Source: DATJKD01 sp963728295
Lineage (GTDB): Bacteria; Pseudomonadota; Gammaproteobacteria; Steroidobacterales; Steroidobacteraceae
Length of the DNA stretch: 64,000 nt
NCBI GenBank assembly: GCA_963728295.1
Contig: CAVSKB010000005.1
Span: forward strand, 124,001-188,000
Direction of reading: 5' to 3'
In this document: positions 8,255 through 17,894 of the stretch, one piece after another
How the letters are laid out: each line of letters opens with the position of its first letter
Position numbering within the stretch: the first letter of the stretch is position 1
Position numbers and translations under genes: made by a program
Notes under the pieces: model-generated
What the model saw: the letters and a program-made list of their open reading frames with translations, nothing else
The model's database searches: none
Told to the model about the DNA's origin: nothing

Positions 8255-9364
8255 TCAGCGCATTACGTAGACGAGCGCTACGAAAATGCCGAAGATTCCA
8301 AAAAAACCCGCCGGCCAGGCGACCTGGCCCGTGACGCAGGACCTCACGTAACCGGTCGGGCCAAGGAACGGGCCCCGAAGCCGCGCCGCCATGATGCCCG
8401 CGCTCAGCAGCAGACCGGGCAGCTGCCAGAGGAAGTAGTCCTGGAAGCGGACCGTGGCAAAGAGCGAGCTGTCGCCGAACAGCATGCCGATCGGATCGCC
8501 CGACGCGAGCATGCGCTCGAGCGCGGTGTCGAGGTGCTTGACGTCCTGGTAGACGAAGAGCACCAGCGTGTTGAGCGCGAGATAGACGAAGAGCCCGATC
8601 ACCGCCGTGCGATAGGCGCGTCCGGGCGTGACATGCGACGACGGCTTTCGCAGGAGACGCGTCGCGACGAAGATCGCGATCGCGGAGAAGATCCCGCCGA
8701 TGACGCTGAAGAGCGCCAACGCGACGAGCGATCCCGGCACCTGTCGGAGGAAGATCTCGAGCGCGTTCTCAGGTCTAACGATGCGCTCGTAAAAGCGCAC
8801 GCCGAGGATCGCGACGACATAGCTGCTGGTGAGTACGCCAAGGAGACTGACGGCGACCGCCTTGAGGTAGCCGACAGGGCCGGCGAGCGACGCGCGCAGC
8901 TGGCGCTTGAGCAGGTACGCGCAGATCAGGAGCCCGGGACCGAAACGGACCAGCAGCGTCGGCAGGATCGGCCACAGCGCCCAGTCGTCCTGCTGAACGT
9001 GCGCGATGAGCTGCGCATGACTCAGGAACGGCGTCTGCGGGTCCCACGCGTACTCGTGCACCGGCAATACCTGGTCGATCAGGAATGCCCACGTCAGAAG
9101 GCCGAAGATGCCGAAAACCGATGCCTTGTAGGCCTGGAGGTAGCTCGGCGCGGATTCCCATTCAAAGAGCCGCAGCAGCGCCACGATCACGAGCGCTGCG
9201 ACGATCGACAGTACGCCCGCGATCACGAACCCGGCGAAGATCAGCAGAACGATGATCAGCGCAATCGAGGCCGCGGCGACGCCGCCCATCAGCATCTGCT
9301 GGCCGAGCTCGTCCGCCCTGAGCCCGTAGCCGGTGGCCGGCCTGCGCTCAGGCTCGGGGATCAC
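8255..9364 (-). CDS. YIP1-type polytopic membrane protein
   Basis: 369 residues from GTG 9364, which overlaps the stop of the DUF1993 gene (GTGA); this start keeps the hydrophilic N-terminus before the first helix. About nine or ten hydrophobic segments are visible, beginning with GGVAAASIALIIVLLIFAG and ending with GFFGIFGIFVALVYVM. The arrangement resembles the YIP1 family of membrane proteins. The role in bacteria is unknown. Coupled to the upstream DUF1993 and lipoprotein genes. Confidence 0.65.
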   Translation of the reverse strand: MIPEPERRPATGYGLRADELGQQMLMGGVAAASIALIIVLLIFAGFVIAGVLSIVAALVIVALLRLFEWESAPSYLQAYKASVFGIFGLLTWAFLIDQVLPVHEYAWDPQTPFLSHAQLIAHVQQDDWALWPILPTLLVRFGPGLLICAYLLKRQLRASLAGPVGYLKAVAVSLLGVLTSSYVVAILGVRFYERIVRPENALEIFLRQVPGSLVALALFSVIGGIFSAIAIFVATRLLRKPSSHVTPGRAYRTAVIGLFVYLALNTLVLFVYQDVKHLDTALERMLASGDPIGMLFGDSSLFATVRFQDYFLWQLPGLLLSAGIMAARLRGPFLGPTGYVRSCVTGQVAWPAGFFGIFGIFVALVYVMR

Positions 9365-9867
9365 ATCGGACCCAGGTAATCCGCCTTGCCGAGCTCGACG
9401 CCGTTGTGACGCAGGATCGCGTACGCGGTCGTCACGTGAAAGTAGATATTGGGCAGCACGTGATTCAGCAGATACGGCAGACCCTGCATCGATCGTGACT
9501 TGCCGCGTGCCTGCCAGGTGACGGTACGATCCTCGGCGCCCTCGAACGCCGCCTTCGGCAACGCCTCCAGGTACGCTGCCGTCTTGCGTGCACGCGCGAT
9601 GAGCTCGGCGAAGTTCGTCTCGTTGTCCTCGTACGCGGGCGCCTCCGCCCCGGCCAGACGCGCCGGGCCGTACTTGGCCGTATCGCAGGCGATCTGCACC
9701 TGGCGCGCGAGCGGGAACATGTCGGGGAAGAGCCGACCCTGGATCAATACCGCCGGGTCGAGCTTGCGTGCCTCGGCGTGTGCGGCCGCCTTCTCGAGGA
9801 TGATGGCGAGGTTGTTCATCGCGCGGATCGAGACGGGCACGGCCGCGTCGTACATCGAGAGCTTCAT
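9361..9867 (-). CDS. DUF1993 domain-containing protein
   Basis: 168 residues, all one DUF1993 domain: an N-terminal MSMYDAAVPVSIRAMNNLA-like helix (here KLSMYDAAVPVSIRAMNNL), DNETNFAELIARARKTAAYL, and the typical LPNIYFHVTTAYAILRHNGVELGKADYLG ending. The fold is a four-helix bundle related to DinB/YfiT-like proteins; no metal-binding His triad is obvious. Function unknown. Start overlaps the lipoprotein gene by 4 bp and stop overlaps the next start. Confidence 0.9.
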   Translation of the reverse strand: MKLSMYDAAVPVSIRAMNNLAIILEKAAAHAEARKLDPAVLIQGRLFPDMFPLARQVQIACDTAKYGPARLAGAEAPAYEDNETNFAELIARARKTAAYLEALPKAAFEGAEDRTVTWQARGKSRSMQGLPYLLNHVLPNIYFHVTTAYAILRHNGVELGKADYLGPM

Positions 9868-10247
9868 GGGGCAGGATCTCCGCCGGTGTTCTTGCTTGGT
9901 GGCACATTCTCGCAGCAGGCGATGATGGAGGCCACGTCCGCGCCTGCGGTCGCGCATGCGACACCCGTGCGCGTCGCCCGCCAGTCCGCCCAGGACGCGT
10001 CGCCGGCGCCGAAAACGTCGCGCAGCTCCTTTCCGACCCCCGCGAGGCGGGCTTCGGCCGGGCTGCAGAATCTTGCGATCAGGCCGCCAGCCACACAGTG
10101 GGCCCGCTTGTCGGTCAGACCGGCGGGCATGTGCTGGTCCAGGGTTGCCCGGACGCACCCGGCGGAGGAGGCTGCCGCGCGGTCGGGAACCGACGCGCAG
10201 GAAGCCAGAAGCGCGGCAACGAGCAGCACTGTGGTCCGCGTTTGCAT
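9864..10247 (-). CDS. Small lipoprotein, hypothetical
   Basis: 127 residues. Signal peptide with lipobox LLASC (Cys 17), then a Cys-rich soluble part (six further Cys, including IIACCENVPPS near the end). No family recognised. First gene of the lipoprotein-DUF1993-YIP1 operon, all with 4-bp overlaps. Starts back to back with the divergent small membrane protein at 10297. Confidence 0.65.
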   Translation of the reverse strand: MQTRTTVLLVAALLASCASVPDRAAASSAGCVRATLDQHMPAGLTDKRAHCVAGGLIARFCSPAEARLAGVGKELRDVFGAGDASWADWRATRTGVACATAGADVASIIACCENVPPSKNTGGDPAP

Positions 10248-10296
10248 GCAGTGTGACGATGGTACTCTGCGATCTCACCAACCGGCCGAGGCACCC

Positions 10297-10593
10297 TTGT
10301 CCGCCCGCAAGGAACTGATCGTCTTCATGCTCATCGCCGCCGCGGCGCTGGGCTCGATCCTGAGCTTCGCCCTGACCTCGCATCGCCGCGAGGCAAGGAC
10401 CACGCCGGGCACACTGGTACAGGCGGCAGCAGTGGGCGGTGTATGTCCCACCGAGCTCAAGATACGGCGCGGCAAGGACACGCCGCTGCAGAACTGCGCG
10501 GCGCAGTGCGTGCCTGCGACGGGAGCGCCCGGCCAGTGCGAATGCACCATCGACGCCGCCCGGTGTCGGGAGGCGCCGAACTCCGACCGCTGA
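10297..10593 (+). CDS. Small membrane-anchored Cys-containing protein
   Basis: 98 residues if translation begins at TTG 10297, selected because GAGG sits six bases upstream; ATG 10327 is an alternative without a good ribosome site. One N-terminal membrane helix (IVFMLIAAAALGSILSFAL), then a short exported domain with Cys pairs (GGVCPTEL, LQNCAAQCVP, QCECTI, ARCRE). Family not recognised. Followed by the TPR gene after 19 bp. Confidence 0.55.
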   Translation: MSARKELIVFMLIAAAALGSILSFALTSHRREARTTPGTLVQAAAVGGVCPTELKIRRGKDTPLQNCAAQCVPATGAPGQCECTIDAARCREAPNSDR

Positions 10594-10612
10594 GCCAAAT
10601 AGCGAGGGTCAC

Positions 10613-11734
10613 ATGCCCCGTACGTTCCCGCCTTCCAAACCGCCGTCGAGTGCCAAGCGGATCGAGCTCGCATGCCGGCTCGACGCTGGAGAGTGGAGCA
10701 GTGCCGATGCGCATGCTCTCTGGTCGATCTTCGCCGCGACCGGCGGTGCGCGCCGCCTCGGCGCGATCGTCGAGGAGTGGCAGGACACCTTCGTCAAAGT
10801 GGCGATGGCGATCGGCACGGGACAGAACGACGCCGAACGCCTGGCGCTGAGGACGCTGATACTCGGTGACGGGAACCAGGCCTGGCGCCGGTTCAGCGAG
10901 CTTGCGGCGACGACCGCGGACCAGGCGCGGCTCTCCGAGCTGTTACTCAAGATGGCGGCGCTCTTCGCGCCCACGGACCCAGAGGCGTCGGTCAATGCGC
11001 TGGCTCGCTTGACCGACATCGCGCCCACCGACGCGTGGGCCCTCTGGCTCATCGGGCGTATGACCGAGAGTCTCGGCGAGCTCGGCGCTGCAACGAAGTC
11101 TCTCGAACAGCTGCTGGAGCTCGAAACCGGGGCCGGGGAGAAGGTGCACGCCGTGATCACCCTGTCAGCGCTCGGCAGGATTGCGGCCGCGGACGGAAGG
11201 AAGGACCTCGCCGCAGCCCGGTTCCTCCAGGCCATCGAACTGTCCGACACCATCGACGAAAAACCCGATGCCGCGGAACAGCTCGGTGACATCGGCGACG
11301 AGGCGATCATCGCCGATACGCTGGACGTGGCGGAAAACGCCTTCGAGCGCGCGCTCGCCCTTCTGCGGGGCCACGGCAGTGACACGTTCGTCGCGGAGTT
11401 CGGTCTCGGGCGTGTCCATCTGCTGCGGGGCGAGCTGGACCTCGCCGAACGGCAGCTGACGCGAGCCTCCAAGACGGCAATCGCCGCAGGCCGCGAGTTC
11501 GAGATTGCGCTCGCGCTCAGGGCGCTCGGATTGACGAAGAGGGAGAGCGGCGATCCCGAGGGCGCCCGCCGGTACTGGGAACACGCGCTTGCGCTGTTCG
11601 AGGAGCAGGAAAGACCTGACGAGGTGGCGAAGCTGCGCGGCCTGCTCGAAAAGCTCGAAGCGCCCGCCGACGGGGAGCGCAGATCCATCCAGCGGAGCTT
11701 GACTTCTGCTTCGGTTCGGCCTGTAATTTCTGTC
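10613..11734 (+). CDS. TPR-repeat protein, reading frame continues into downstream regulator
   Basis: ATG 10613 follows GAGG. About 360 residues of helical repeats: typical TPR signatures such as AWALWLIGRMTESLGELGAATKSLEQLLEL, LGRIAAADGRKDLAAARFLQAI and ALRALGLTKRESGDPEGARRYWEHALALFEE. No enzymatic domain. The frame has no stop before the regulator that follows, so the two could be one 569-residue protein. However the joining segment (about 11690-11734) contains a good promoter and operator and translates into low-quality sequence, so I read them as two genes. A +1 slip would give a TGA at 11700-11702. Confidence 0.65.
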
Positions 11735-11744
11735 GTGACAGAAA
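11699..11744 (+). promoter_or_regulatory. Promoter plus palindromic operator for the GbsR/MarR-type gene
   Basis: TTGACT (11699-11704), 17-bp spacer, TGTAAT (11722-11727), then a perfect inverted repeat TTTCTGTC-GT-GACAGAAA (11727-11744). The GTG start codon (11735-11737) is inside the palindrome. Transcription starting 7-8 bases after the -10 would begin at the GTG itself, predicting a leaderless mRNA repressed by its own product. Confidence 0.7.
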
Positions 11745-12322
11745 CAGCCGAACAGTATGTCGACCTCCCCCGCCCTGTGCAGGACTTCGTCCTGCAGTGG
11801 GGCTATCTGGGCGATCGCTGGGGCGTAAACCGCTCCGTGAGCCAGATTCATGCGCTGCTGTACGCCTCCGAGCGGCCGCTTTCGTCCGAGGAGATCGCGG
11901 CGTCGCTCGGCATCGCGCGCTCCAACGTCTCGAACTCGCTTCGCGAACTGATGGCCTGGGGCATCATCCGGTCGGTCCTGGTGCGCGGTGATCGACGCAC
12001 CTACTACGAAGCGGAAACGGATCCCTGGACGCTGGTGTCGCGGATCGCCGCCGGCCGCAAGGCGCGCGAGCTCGATCCCGCGGCGGCTGCACTGCGCCAG
12101 TGCCTCGAGGCCGCGCAAGGCGATGCCGCCGTAAGCCCGGTCGTCGAACGCCGCTTGCGCGAGATGCTCGATTTCGTCGAGCGCACCAGTCGCTGGTACG
12201 AGCAGATGATGCAGCTTCCAGCGGCGCAGGTCGCGGCGCTGATGAAGCTCGGCAATGGGGTCGTGCGCCTGCTCGACAAGGCCCGGCCTCGCCGGCGTGC
12301 AGCGAGGAGCGGGGCAGCGTAG
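11735..12322 (+). CDS. GbsR/MarR family transcriptional regulator
   Basis: 195 residues from GTG 11735. A winged helix-turn-helix of the GbsR/MarR type: DFVLQWGYLGDRWGVNRSVSQIHALLYASERPLSSEEIAASLGIARSNVSNSLRELMAWGII, followed by a dimerisation helix region. The recognition helix is SNVSNSLRELM. Members of this group control betaine or membrane-stress genes in some bacteria, but no target is evident beside it. The palindrome overlapping its start is a good candidate for autoregulation. Confidence 0.85.
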   Translation: MTETAEQYVDLPRPVQDFVLQWGYLGDRWGVNRSVSQIHALLYASERPLSSEEIAASLGIARSNVSNSLRELMAWGIIRSVLVRGDRRTYYEAETDPWTLVSRIAAGRKARELDPAAAALRQCLEAAQGDAAVSPVVERRLREMLDFVERTSRWYEQMMQLPAAQVAALMKLGNGVVRLLDKARPRRRAARSGAA

Positions 12323-12452
12323 CCGAACGGAATCTTCGCCAGTGAGGTGGCGGAAATGGCGCTCGAGGGTGGCAGCAACGTGATCGGCGCGCAGACTCCA
12401 CATCGTCTCGCGGCCATCGCACACCAACCGCAGGCCCACCCGCCACGAGTTC

Positions 12453-13062
12453 ATGCCGCGCTACCGGCCCGTTCCGGCAACTGCTGGGCGAGGACGCCTG
12501 GCTGACGCTCCCTGTGCCCGTGCAGAAACGCTTCGAACGCGTGCTCGCGCCGTGCGAATCCGCGGTGTTCATCGGCGAGGTCGCCTCCACCCGGCTGAGC
12601 CTATTTGGCCGGCTCTGTGCGCAGCTTGCGCGCCCGCTCGGCGCGCCTCTCCCGCTCAGGACACTTGCGCACACGCCATCCGCGGTGCTCGTCACCGAGG
12701 ATCCCCTCGGCCACGCGCAGTGCTGGACGCGTCTCTATCACGAGCCCGGCCGGCTGCCACAGGTCATCCGCTCGATGAAGCGCTTCGACGGCCCGACCGG
12801 GCTCGAGGAATGCGTCGGCGCCGGCATCGGCATGGCGCTCACGGTTCACGTCGAGGACCGTGCGCTGGTCATCCGCAGCGCGGGCTATTTCTGGCGCCCG
12901 CGCAAGCGGCGTTTCCGAATCCCGGCGTGGCTCACACCGGGGAGCATCGAGGTCGTGCATCGCGAGGAGCGTACCGGCCGGTTCAGCTTCACCTTGACGG
13001 TCACGCACGCGCTCTTCGGCGAGACAATTCGCCAGGTGGCGTTCTTTCGCGACGCGTGCTGA
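12453..13062 (+). CDS. DUF4166 protein, probable frameshift near its start
   Basis: The body (from about 12472) is a DUF4166 domain: FRQLLGEDAWLTLPVPVQKRFE, then FDGPTGLEECVGAGIGMAL, and WLTPGSIEVVHREE. There is no start codon in that frame at the expected position. ATG 12453 gives MPRYRP in another frame, which joins smoothly if one G at 12471 is removed; otherwise translation would have to begin at GTG 12514. DUF4166 is often found fused to, or next to, saccharopine-dehydrogenase-like NADP proteins, and such a gene lies convergently 15 bp away. Confidence 0.75.
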
Positions 13063-13077
13063 TCGTCGAGATGCAGC

Positions 13078-14193
13078 TCAGCGTTCCACGACGTAGCGAA
13101 TCGCGCACCTGTCGAGCTCCGCCATGAGCTCGGAAATCGAGAACAGGTCGATGCAGGGCCGCGCGCCACGTATGGCGATCGGCTCGTAGCCCGGCACCGC
13201 GAGCAGCTTCTTCACGACGAGTGGCGCGGGGGCCGCCGGAATCTGCGGACCGTCGCCGCGTTCCGCGACGAGCGTCGCCTGCCGGGACGCGACGCGGCCC
13301 GCTGGATCACGTACGACGACCCTCACATGCATGGCACCCACATCAGAGCCGAATCGATCCAGCGCGTCAGCGATGCGGATGAACCGGGCCGCCTGCGGTA
13401 CCAACGAGCGCACGAGGCCGGTGCGAACGGCCCGGGAGAGCGCGGACAGGCCCAGGTGCAGGACGCCGATCTCAAGGCCGGCGCGGACGGATCCGCGGCG
13501 CAGCGCAGGGTACCGATCGAGCCAGATCGCCCGCTCGGGCGTGTCGACGTTGGACAACCAGCGGCGGCCCACCGGCCGCGGGTAGCGATGACGGTTCAGC
13601 CCGCCCCAACCGTAGTCACGGGCAGGGCCGGCGAGCGACGGAATCGCGAGCCCGCAGTAACTCAGGACTCCCTGCGCAGTCGCGAGCCCGCGCGGCGCAC
13701 TGTGGCCTGGCGAGATGCCAACGTCGATCTCGAGGACATCATCGTTCGGCGCCACGAGGTCGGCCACGATAGCGCTCGAGACGGCCGGGACCGTCGAGGC
13801 GCCGCTCACGACGAGTGCGTCGCGGTCGCGGGCGGCGGCATCGAGTGCCGTGATACCCGCCACACGCGCGCGGCCGTCGGCGATATCGACGTAATGGATC
13901 CCGCGCTCGACGCACGACCTGGCGACGTCAAGATCCCGATCCTGAAAAGGCCCGACGGTATCGATGACGACGGCCGGTCGCTGCGCGAGGAGCGCGCGCA
14001 CCTGCGCGGTGTCGGTTATGTCGATGGCGAGGGCGCGTATCGGTCGCGGTCCGAGCGTCGCCGCAAACGCCGACGCCCGCGCGGGATCGCGCCCCGCAAC
14101 GATCAGCTCCAGTTCGGGATGACGCGCGAGCGACGCTGCGATGCGGCTTCCGAACACGCCGTATCCGCCGAGCACGACAACCGTCTGAAACAT
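13078..14193 (-). CDS. Saccharopine dehydrogenase-like NADP-binding protein
   Basis: 371 residues. N-terminal Rossmann fold with VVVLGGYGVFGSRIA, then RDPARASAFA, and AVVIDTVGPFQ as in the saccharopine dehydrogenase/trans-acting enoyl reductase family; ERGIHYVDIADGRA follows. The C-terminal half (about residues 190-371) is the substrate domain, without a recognised signature. Substrate unknown. Its partner DUF4166 gene is convergent; in other genomes the two domains occur as one polypeptide. Confidence 0.85.
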   Translation of the reverse strand: MFQTVVVLGGYGVFGSRIAASLARHPELELIVAGRDPARASAFAATLGPRPIRALAIDITDTAQVRALLAQRPAVVIDTVGPFQDRDLDVARSCVERGIHYVDIADGRARVAGITALDAAARDRDALVVSGASTVPAVSSAIVADLVAPNDDVLEIDVGISPGHSAPRGLATAQGVLSYCGLAIPSLAGPARDYGWGGLNRHRYPRPVGRRWLSNVDTPERAIWLDRYPALRRGSVRAGLEIGVLHLGLSALSRAVRTGLVRSLVPQAARFIRIADALDRFGSDVGAMHVRVVVRDPAGRVASRQATLVAERGDGPQIPAAPAPLVVKKLLAVPGYEPIAIRGARPCIDLFSISELMAELDRCAIRYVVER

Positions 14194-14204
14194 GGTCGCC
14201 GAGT

Positions 14205-15026
14205 CTACGACCGATCGTCGCCGACCTCCTTCTGCGCAAGCGCGAGACCGAACCAGTCCTCACCGGGTTCGTGAACGCGCTCGAGCAGCTGGCGATGCCG
14301 CTCATAGGTCGCGAGCACCTCGTCCATCAGCTCGCTCGGCTCGGTCGGGAAAAAGAGTGCCGGCATCAGCGCCTGGTACCCATCGCCCATCCAGAGCAGC
14401 CCCGCGAGCTCCACCAGCAGATCGCAGCGTCCGCGTCCTGCCGCGCTGATCGGCAGGAACGTGTCGAAGCGGATGAAGGGCAGGCTCGAATCGAAATCGC
14501 CGACGAAGACGCCGGAATAGCCCGGCACCAGCATCTGCCTGAAGTCACCCGCCGTGGCGAGATCATGCAGGCGCGCGTTCGCGACCAGCGAGGCGACGCG
14601 CAGCTCGCGCGCGATCGAGCGCCAGTTGTCGCTGCGCTGGATGACCCGCTCGAGGCTGTGATTCGAGAAGGCGGCATGGCCGCGCGACTTGGAGCGATAG
14701 ATCGTGTCGCCGGGCCGCACCAGGTAGCGGCGCAGGAAAGAGCGTGCCGCGATGCCGGGCCAGTCGGCGAGCCACGCGGCTTCAGTCTCGAGACAGGCGA
14801 GTCCCAGTCGCGCCACACCGTCCGGCGTCGTGTCGGTATATGACGCGAGCGCCCGCGGCGACCAGGCCTTGTCGAGATTCTCCAGAACGCGGTGCGCCGC
14901 GCGGAGCGAAGGCGCGCCTTGCAGCGGCTGACGGCGCCGACGGCGGCGCACCTCGGCCGCCCGCTCCCGTTCGTCCTCGAGAAACCGGCGCAGGAGCCCC
15001 CGAGCGTGACGGTCGGTCACGGTCAT
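14205..15026 (-). CDS. Hypothetical protein
   Basis: 273 residues from ATG 15026. Basic N-terminus (LRRFLEDERERAAEVRRRRRR), then a mixed alpha/beta body with FDSSLPFIRFDTFLPISAAGRG and a C-terminal LLERVHEPGEDWFGLALAQKEV. No motif I can assign. It is 11 bp upstream of the saccharopine-dehydrogenase-like gene on the same strand, so the two are probably cotranscribed. Confidence 0.6.
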   Translation of the reverse strand: MTVTDRHARGLLRRFLEDERERAAEVRRRRRRQPLQGAPSLRAAHRVLENLDKAWSPRALASYTDTTPDGVARLGLACLETEAAWLADWPGIAARSFLRRYLVRPGDTIYRSKSRGHAAFSNHSLERVIQRSDNWRSIARELRVASLVANARLHDLATAGDFRQMLVPGYSGVFVGDFDSSLPFIRFDTFLPISAAGRGRCDLLVELAGLLWMGDGYQALMPALFFPTEPSELMDEVLATYERHRQLLERVHEPGEDWFGLALAQKEVGDDRS

Positions 15027-15363
15027 AGGAGCTGCGGATTGCGAGGTCCTGCGTGCCACGCGGGGGCCTGTATGGGGCGGTTCCGCCGATGGTCCCATCG
15101 TCCCGTCGGCGGTAACTTGCCGGGGTTGGCAGTTCCTTTGAAATCCCGGCGAGCCCGGGCCGGTCGTATCGTTTTACAGGAGGATGATCACATGCGCCGG
15201 CGGCTCCCGGCCTTATTTCTGCTCCCGGTACTGGCGGCGACCTCGCCGATCGTGGCCGCCGCGCTCATCGGAGCGTTGTCCGATAGAATCGGCGCGGCTC
15301 GACCTGTAAAGGATCTCCATGGTCGAACCGCAGCCCGGCCGAATGGCGCATCAAGGAGGCAGC
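15027..15363 (+). other. Intergenic region with strong Shine-Dalgarno and possible short ORF
   Basis: 337 bp between divergent genes. AGGAGG at about 15178 precedes ATG 15192, which encodes a signal-peptide-like MRRRLPALFLLPVLAATSP. That frame runs on into the next gene without a convincing domain, so the product may be a short exported peptide whose stop has been lost to a frameshift. A possible -10 (TAGAAT) lies near 15285. A second AGGAGG near 15355 serves the gene at 15364. Confidence 0.35.
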
Positions 15364-16615
15364 ATGGCGCGCTCAAGCTCATTCAGGACGAACGGGCCCG
15401 ATTCCCGCTGCGGCCGTTGCGCTCATCGCCACGACGCTGCTCTCCTGCGCGGATGCCGAAGTGCCCGCAGCCAAGGGCTGTGCCCCGGTCGAGACGCGCG
15501 CGCCCAATGCACGCGATCAGCGACCCGCCTTCGCAGGCCAGACGCGCGCCTGCGCGGTGCGGTCGGACGTTGCATTCGACGTTGTCGTGCTCGCCAAGGG
15601 ACTCGAGAAGCCCTGGTCCGTGGAGCCGCTGCCGAACGGCGATCTCCTCATCACCGAGAAGCCGGGGCGGATGCGTATCGTGTCGGCGAAGGGGGAGATC
15701 GGCGAGCCGATCGCCGGCGTTCCGGCCGTCGATGCACGCGGCCAGGGCGGGCTGCTCGATGCGGCGCTCTCGCCCGGATTCGCGACCGACAACACCGTTT
15801 ACTGGAGCTACTCGGAGCCGCGGCAGGGCGGCAACGCGACGAGCGTCGCGCGCGGCGTGCTCTCGGCCGATCGTTCGCGGCTTGCGGAGGTGCGCGTGAT
15901 CTTCCGCGCGCAGCCGGCGTACGACGGCGACAAGCACTACGGCTCGCGGCTCGTGTTCGCGCCGGACGGGATGCTGTTCGTCACGCTGGGCGAGCGCTCC
16001 GACAAGCCGATGCGCCCGCAGGCGCAGAAGCTCGACAGCCACATGGGGAAGATCGTGCGCATCGGGCCCGACGGCTCGGTGCCACGCGACAATCCGTTCG
16101 TCGGCCGGGCGGGTGCACTCGCGGAGATCTGGTCGCTCGGACATCGCAACGTTCAGGCCGCGACGCTCGACCCGCAAGGACGGCTCTGGGAGACCGAGCA
16201 CGGGACGCGTGGCGGCGATGAGCTCAACCTCATCGAGCGCGGCAGGAACTATGGCTGGTCGGAGGTTGCGTACGGCATCGAGTACTCGGGTGCGCCTATC
16301 CCGAACTCGGTGACCGCGCGCGAAGGCATCGAGCAGCCCGTCTATTACTGGGACCCGGTGATCGCACCCTCGGGGATGCAGTTCTACACCGGCGATGCGT
16401 TTCCCGCCTGGCGCGGCAACGTCTTCATCGGCGGCATGAAGGCGACGAGCCTGGTGCGTCTGACGCTCGAGAACGACAGGGTGACGGGCGAGGAGCATCT
16501 GCTCACCGACCGCGGGCAGCGCATCCGCGACGTGCGGCAGGGACCGGACGGCGCGCTCTACGTCGTCACGGACGCCGAGAGCGGCGAGCTCTGGAAGATC
16601 GCACCGCGCGGGTAA
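15364..16615 (+). CDS. PQQ-dependent sugar dehydrogenase-like lipoprotein, frameshift in signal peptide
   Basis: The mature domain is a six-bladed beta-propeller of the soluble glucose dehydrogenase (YliI/Asd) family: LEKPWSVEPLPNGDLLITEKPG, LDAALSPGFATDN, HYGSRLVFAPDGMLFVTLGER, IWSLGHRNVQA, WETEHGTRGGDELN, and VIAPSGMQFYTG. A perfect AGGAGG ribosome site precedes ATG 15364, which starts MARSSSFRTNGP; the lipobox TTLLSC is one frame away. Removing the G at 15400 joins them. The product would be an outer-membrane- or periplasm-anchored aldose dehydrogenase using PQQ. No PQQ synthesis genes are in the window. Confidence 0.88.
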
Positions 16616-16618
16616 GCG

Positions 16619-17864
16619 TCAGTTGAGCTCGGCGAGGCGGCGGGCGAGGAAGCGGCGCTCGGGTTCCTGCCGCGTGAGCGACAGCGCCTTCTGATAGGCC
16701 GCTCGGGCTTCGTCCGGACGATCGAGCCGACGGCAGAGTTCCGCGCGCGCAGAGTGCGCAAGGTGATAGTCGGCAAGCTCGCCGCGCGCGAGGATCGCAT
16801 CGAGGAGCGTCAGGCCGGCCGCGGGCCCGTCGCGCATCGCCACCGCAACCGCGCGGTTGAGGTCCACCACCGGCGACGGTTGCAGCTGCGCGAGCAGATC
16901 GTAGAGCGCGGCGATTTCCGTCCAGTCGGTCTCCGCCGCCGTGTGTGCGGTGGCATGTGCGGCGGCGATCGCGGCCTGGAGGGTGTACGGTCCGAAGCGC
17001 CGCGAGGCGAGCGACTGCTCGACCAGCGCGGAGCCTTCCGCGATCTGTGCGTGGTTCCAGAGCCCGCGGTCCTGATCGTCGAGCAGCACCAGCTCGCCCT
17101 CCGCAGAGCTGCGGGCGGCACGACGGGACTCGTGCAGCAGCATGAGCGCAAGCAGCCCCTGCACTTCGGGCTCGGGCAGCAGCTCGAGCAGGAGGCGGCC
17201 GAGCCGGATAGCCTCGGCCGAGACGTCGTGGCGCGTGAGTGATTCCCCGGCCGACGCCGAGTAGCCCTCGTTGAACACGAGATAGACGACACGCAGCACG
17301 CTGTCGAGCCGTCCCGGCAGCTCGTTGCGCTCCGGGACCTGGTAAGGAATGCGCGCATCGCGGATCTTCGCTTTCGCGCGCACGATGCGTTGCGCGATCG
17401 TCGGGGCGCCGATGAGAAAGGCGCGCGCGATCTCCTCGGTGGTGAGGCCGCAGACCTCCCGCAGCGTGAGCGCGACCTGCGCGTCGGGAGGGATTGCGGG
17501 ATGACAGCAGGTGAAGATCAGCCGCAGTCGGTCGTCCTCGAGCTCCTCGATGTCGTGCGCGGAGGGGTCGCCCGCTTCCACGTCGAGCTCACGCGCAAGC
17601 TCGGCGACAGACGCGTCGAAACGCGCGCGCCGGCGGATCCGGTCCACGGCCTTGAAGCGGCCGGCGGAGACCAGCCAGGCGCGCGGATTCGCGGGCACGC
17701 CCTGCGTGGGCCACGACTCGATCGCCGCGGTGAACGCCTCGTGCAGCGCTTCCTCCGCAAGCTCGAAATCGCGCAGCAGGCGTATGAGAGTCGCGAGCAC
17801 GCGCCGCGACTCGCTGCGGTAGATCGTCTCGATCGTCGCGCGAACTTCGGTGTCCTGGGTCATC
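16619..17864 (-). CDS. ECF RNA polymerase sigma factor, ECF42-like with C-terminal TPR domain
   Basis: 414 residues. Sigma2 region (LIRLLRDFELAEEALHEAFTAAIESW, FKAVDRIRRRARFD), sigma4 region (ALTLREVCGLTTEEIARAFLIGAPTIAQRIVRAKAKIRDA), then a long helical extension with tetratricopeptide character (YDLLAQLQPSPVVDLNRAVAVAM, DEARAAYQKALSLT) ending ERRFLARRLAEL. This architecture, together with the adjacent DGPF-motif proteins, matches the ECF42 group, which has no classical anti-sigma factor. It probably directs transcription of the YCII gene and perhaps the DUF899/DUF2182 genes downstream in its neighbourhood. Confidence 0.92.
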
Positions 17865-17894
17865 GTCGGGCAAGGGCCTGCCGGCTCCGCGAGC

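Noticed and set aside
11165..12454. Minus-strand frame from 12454 with a plausible-looking N-terminus (MNSWRVGLRLVCDG)
   Set aside because: Only the first 40 or so codons lie outside the regulator gene, and the rest is its antisense; no family recognised, so not annotated.
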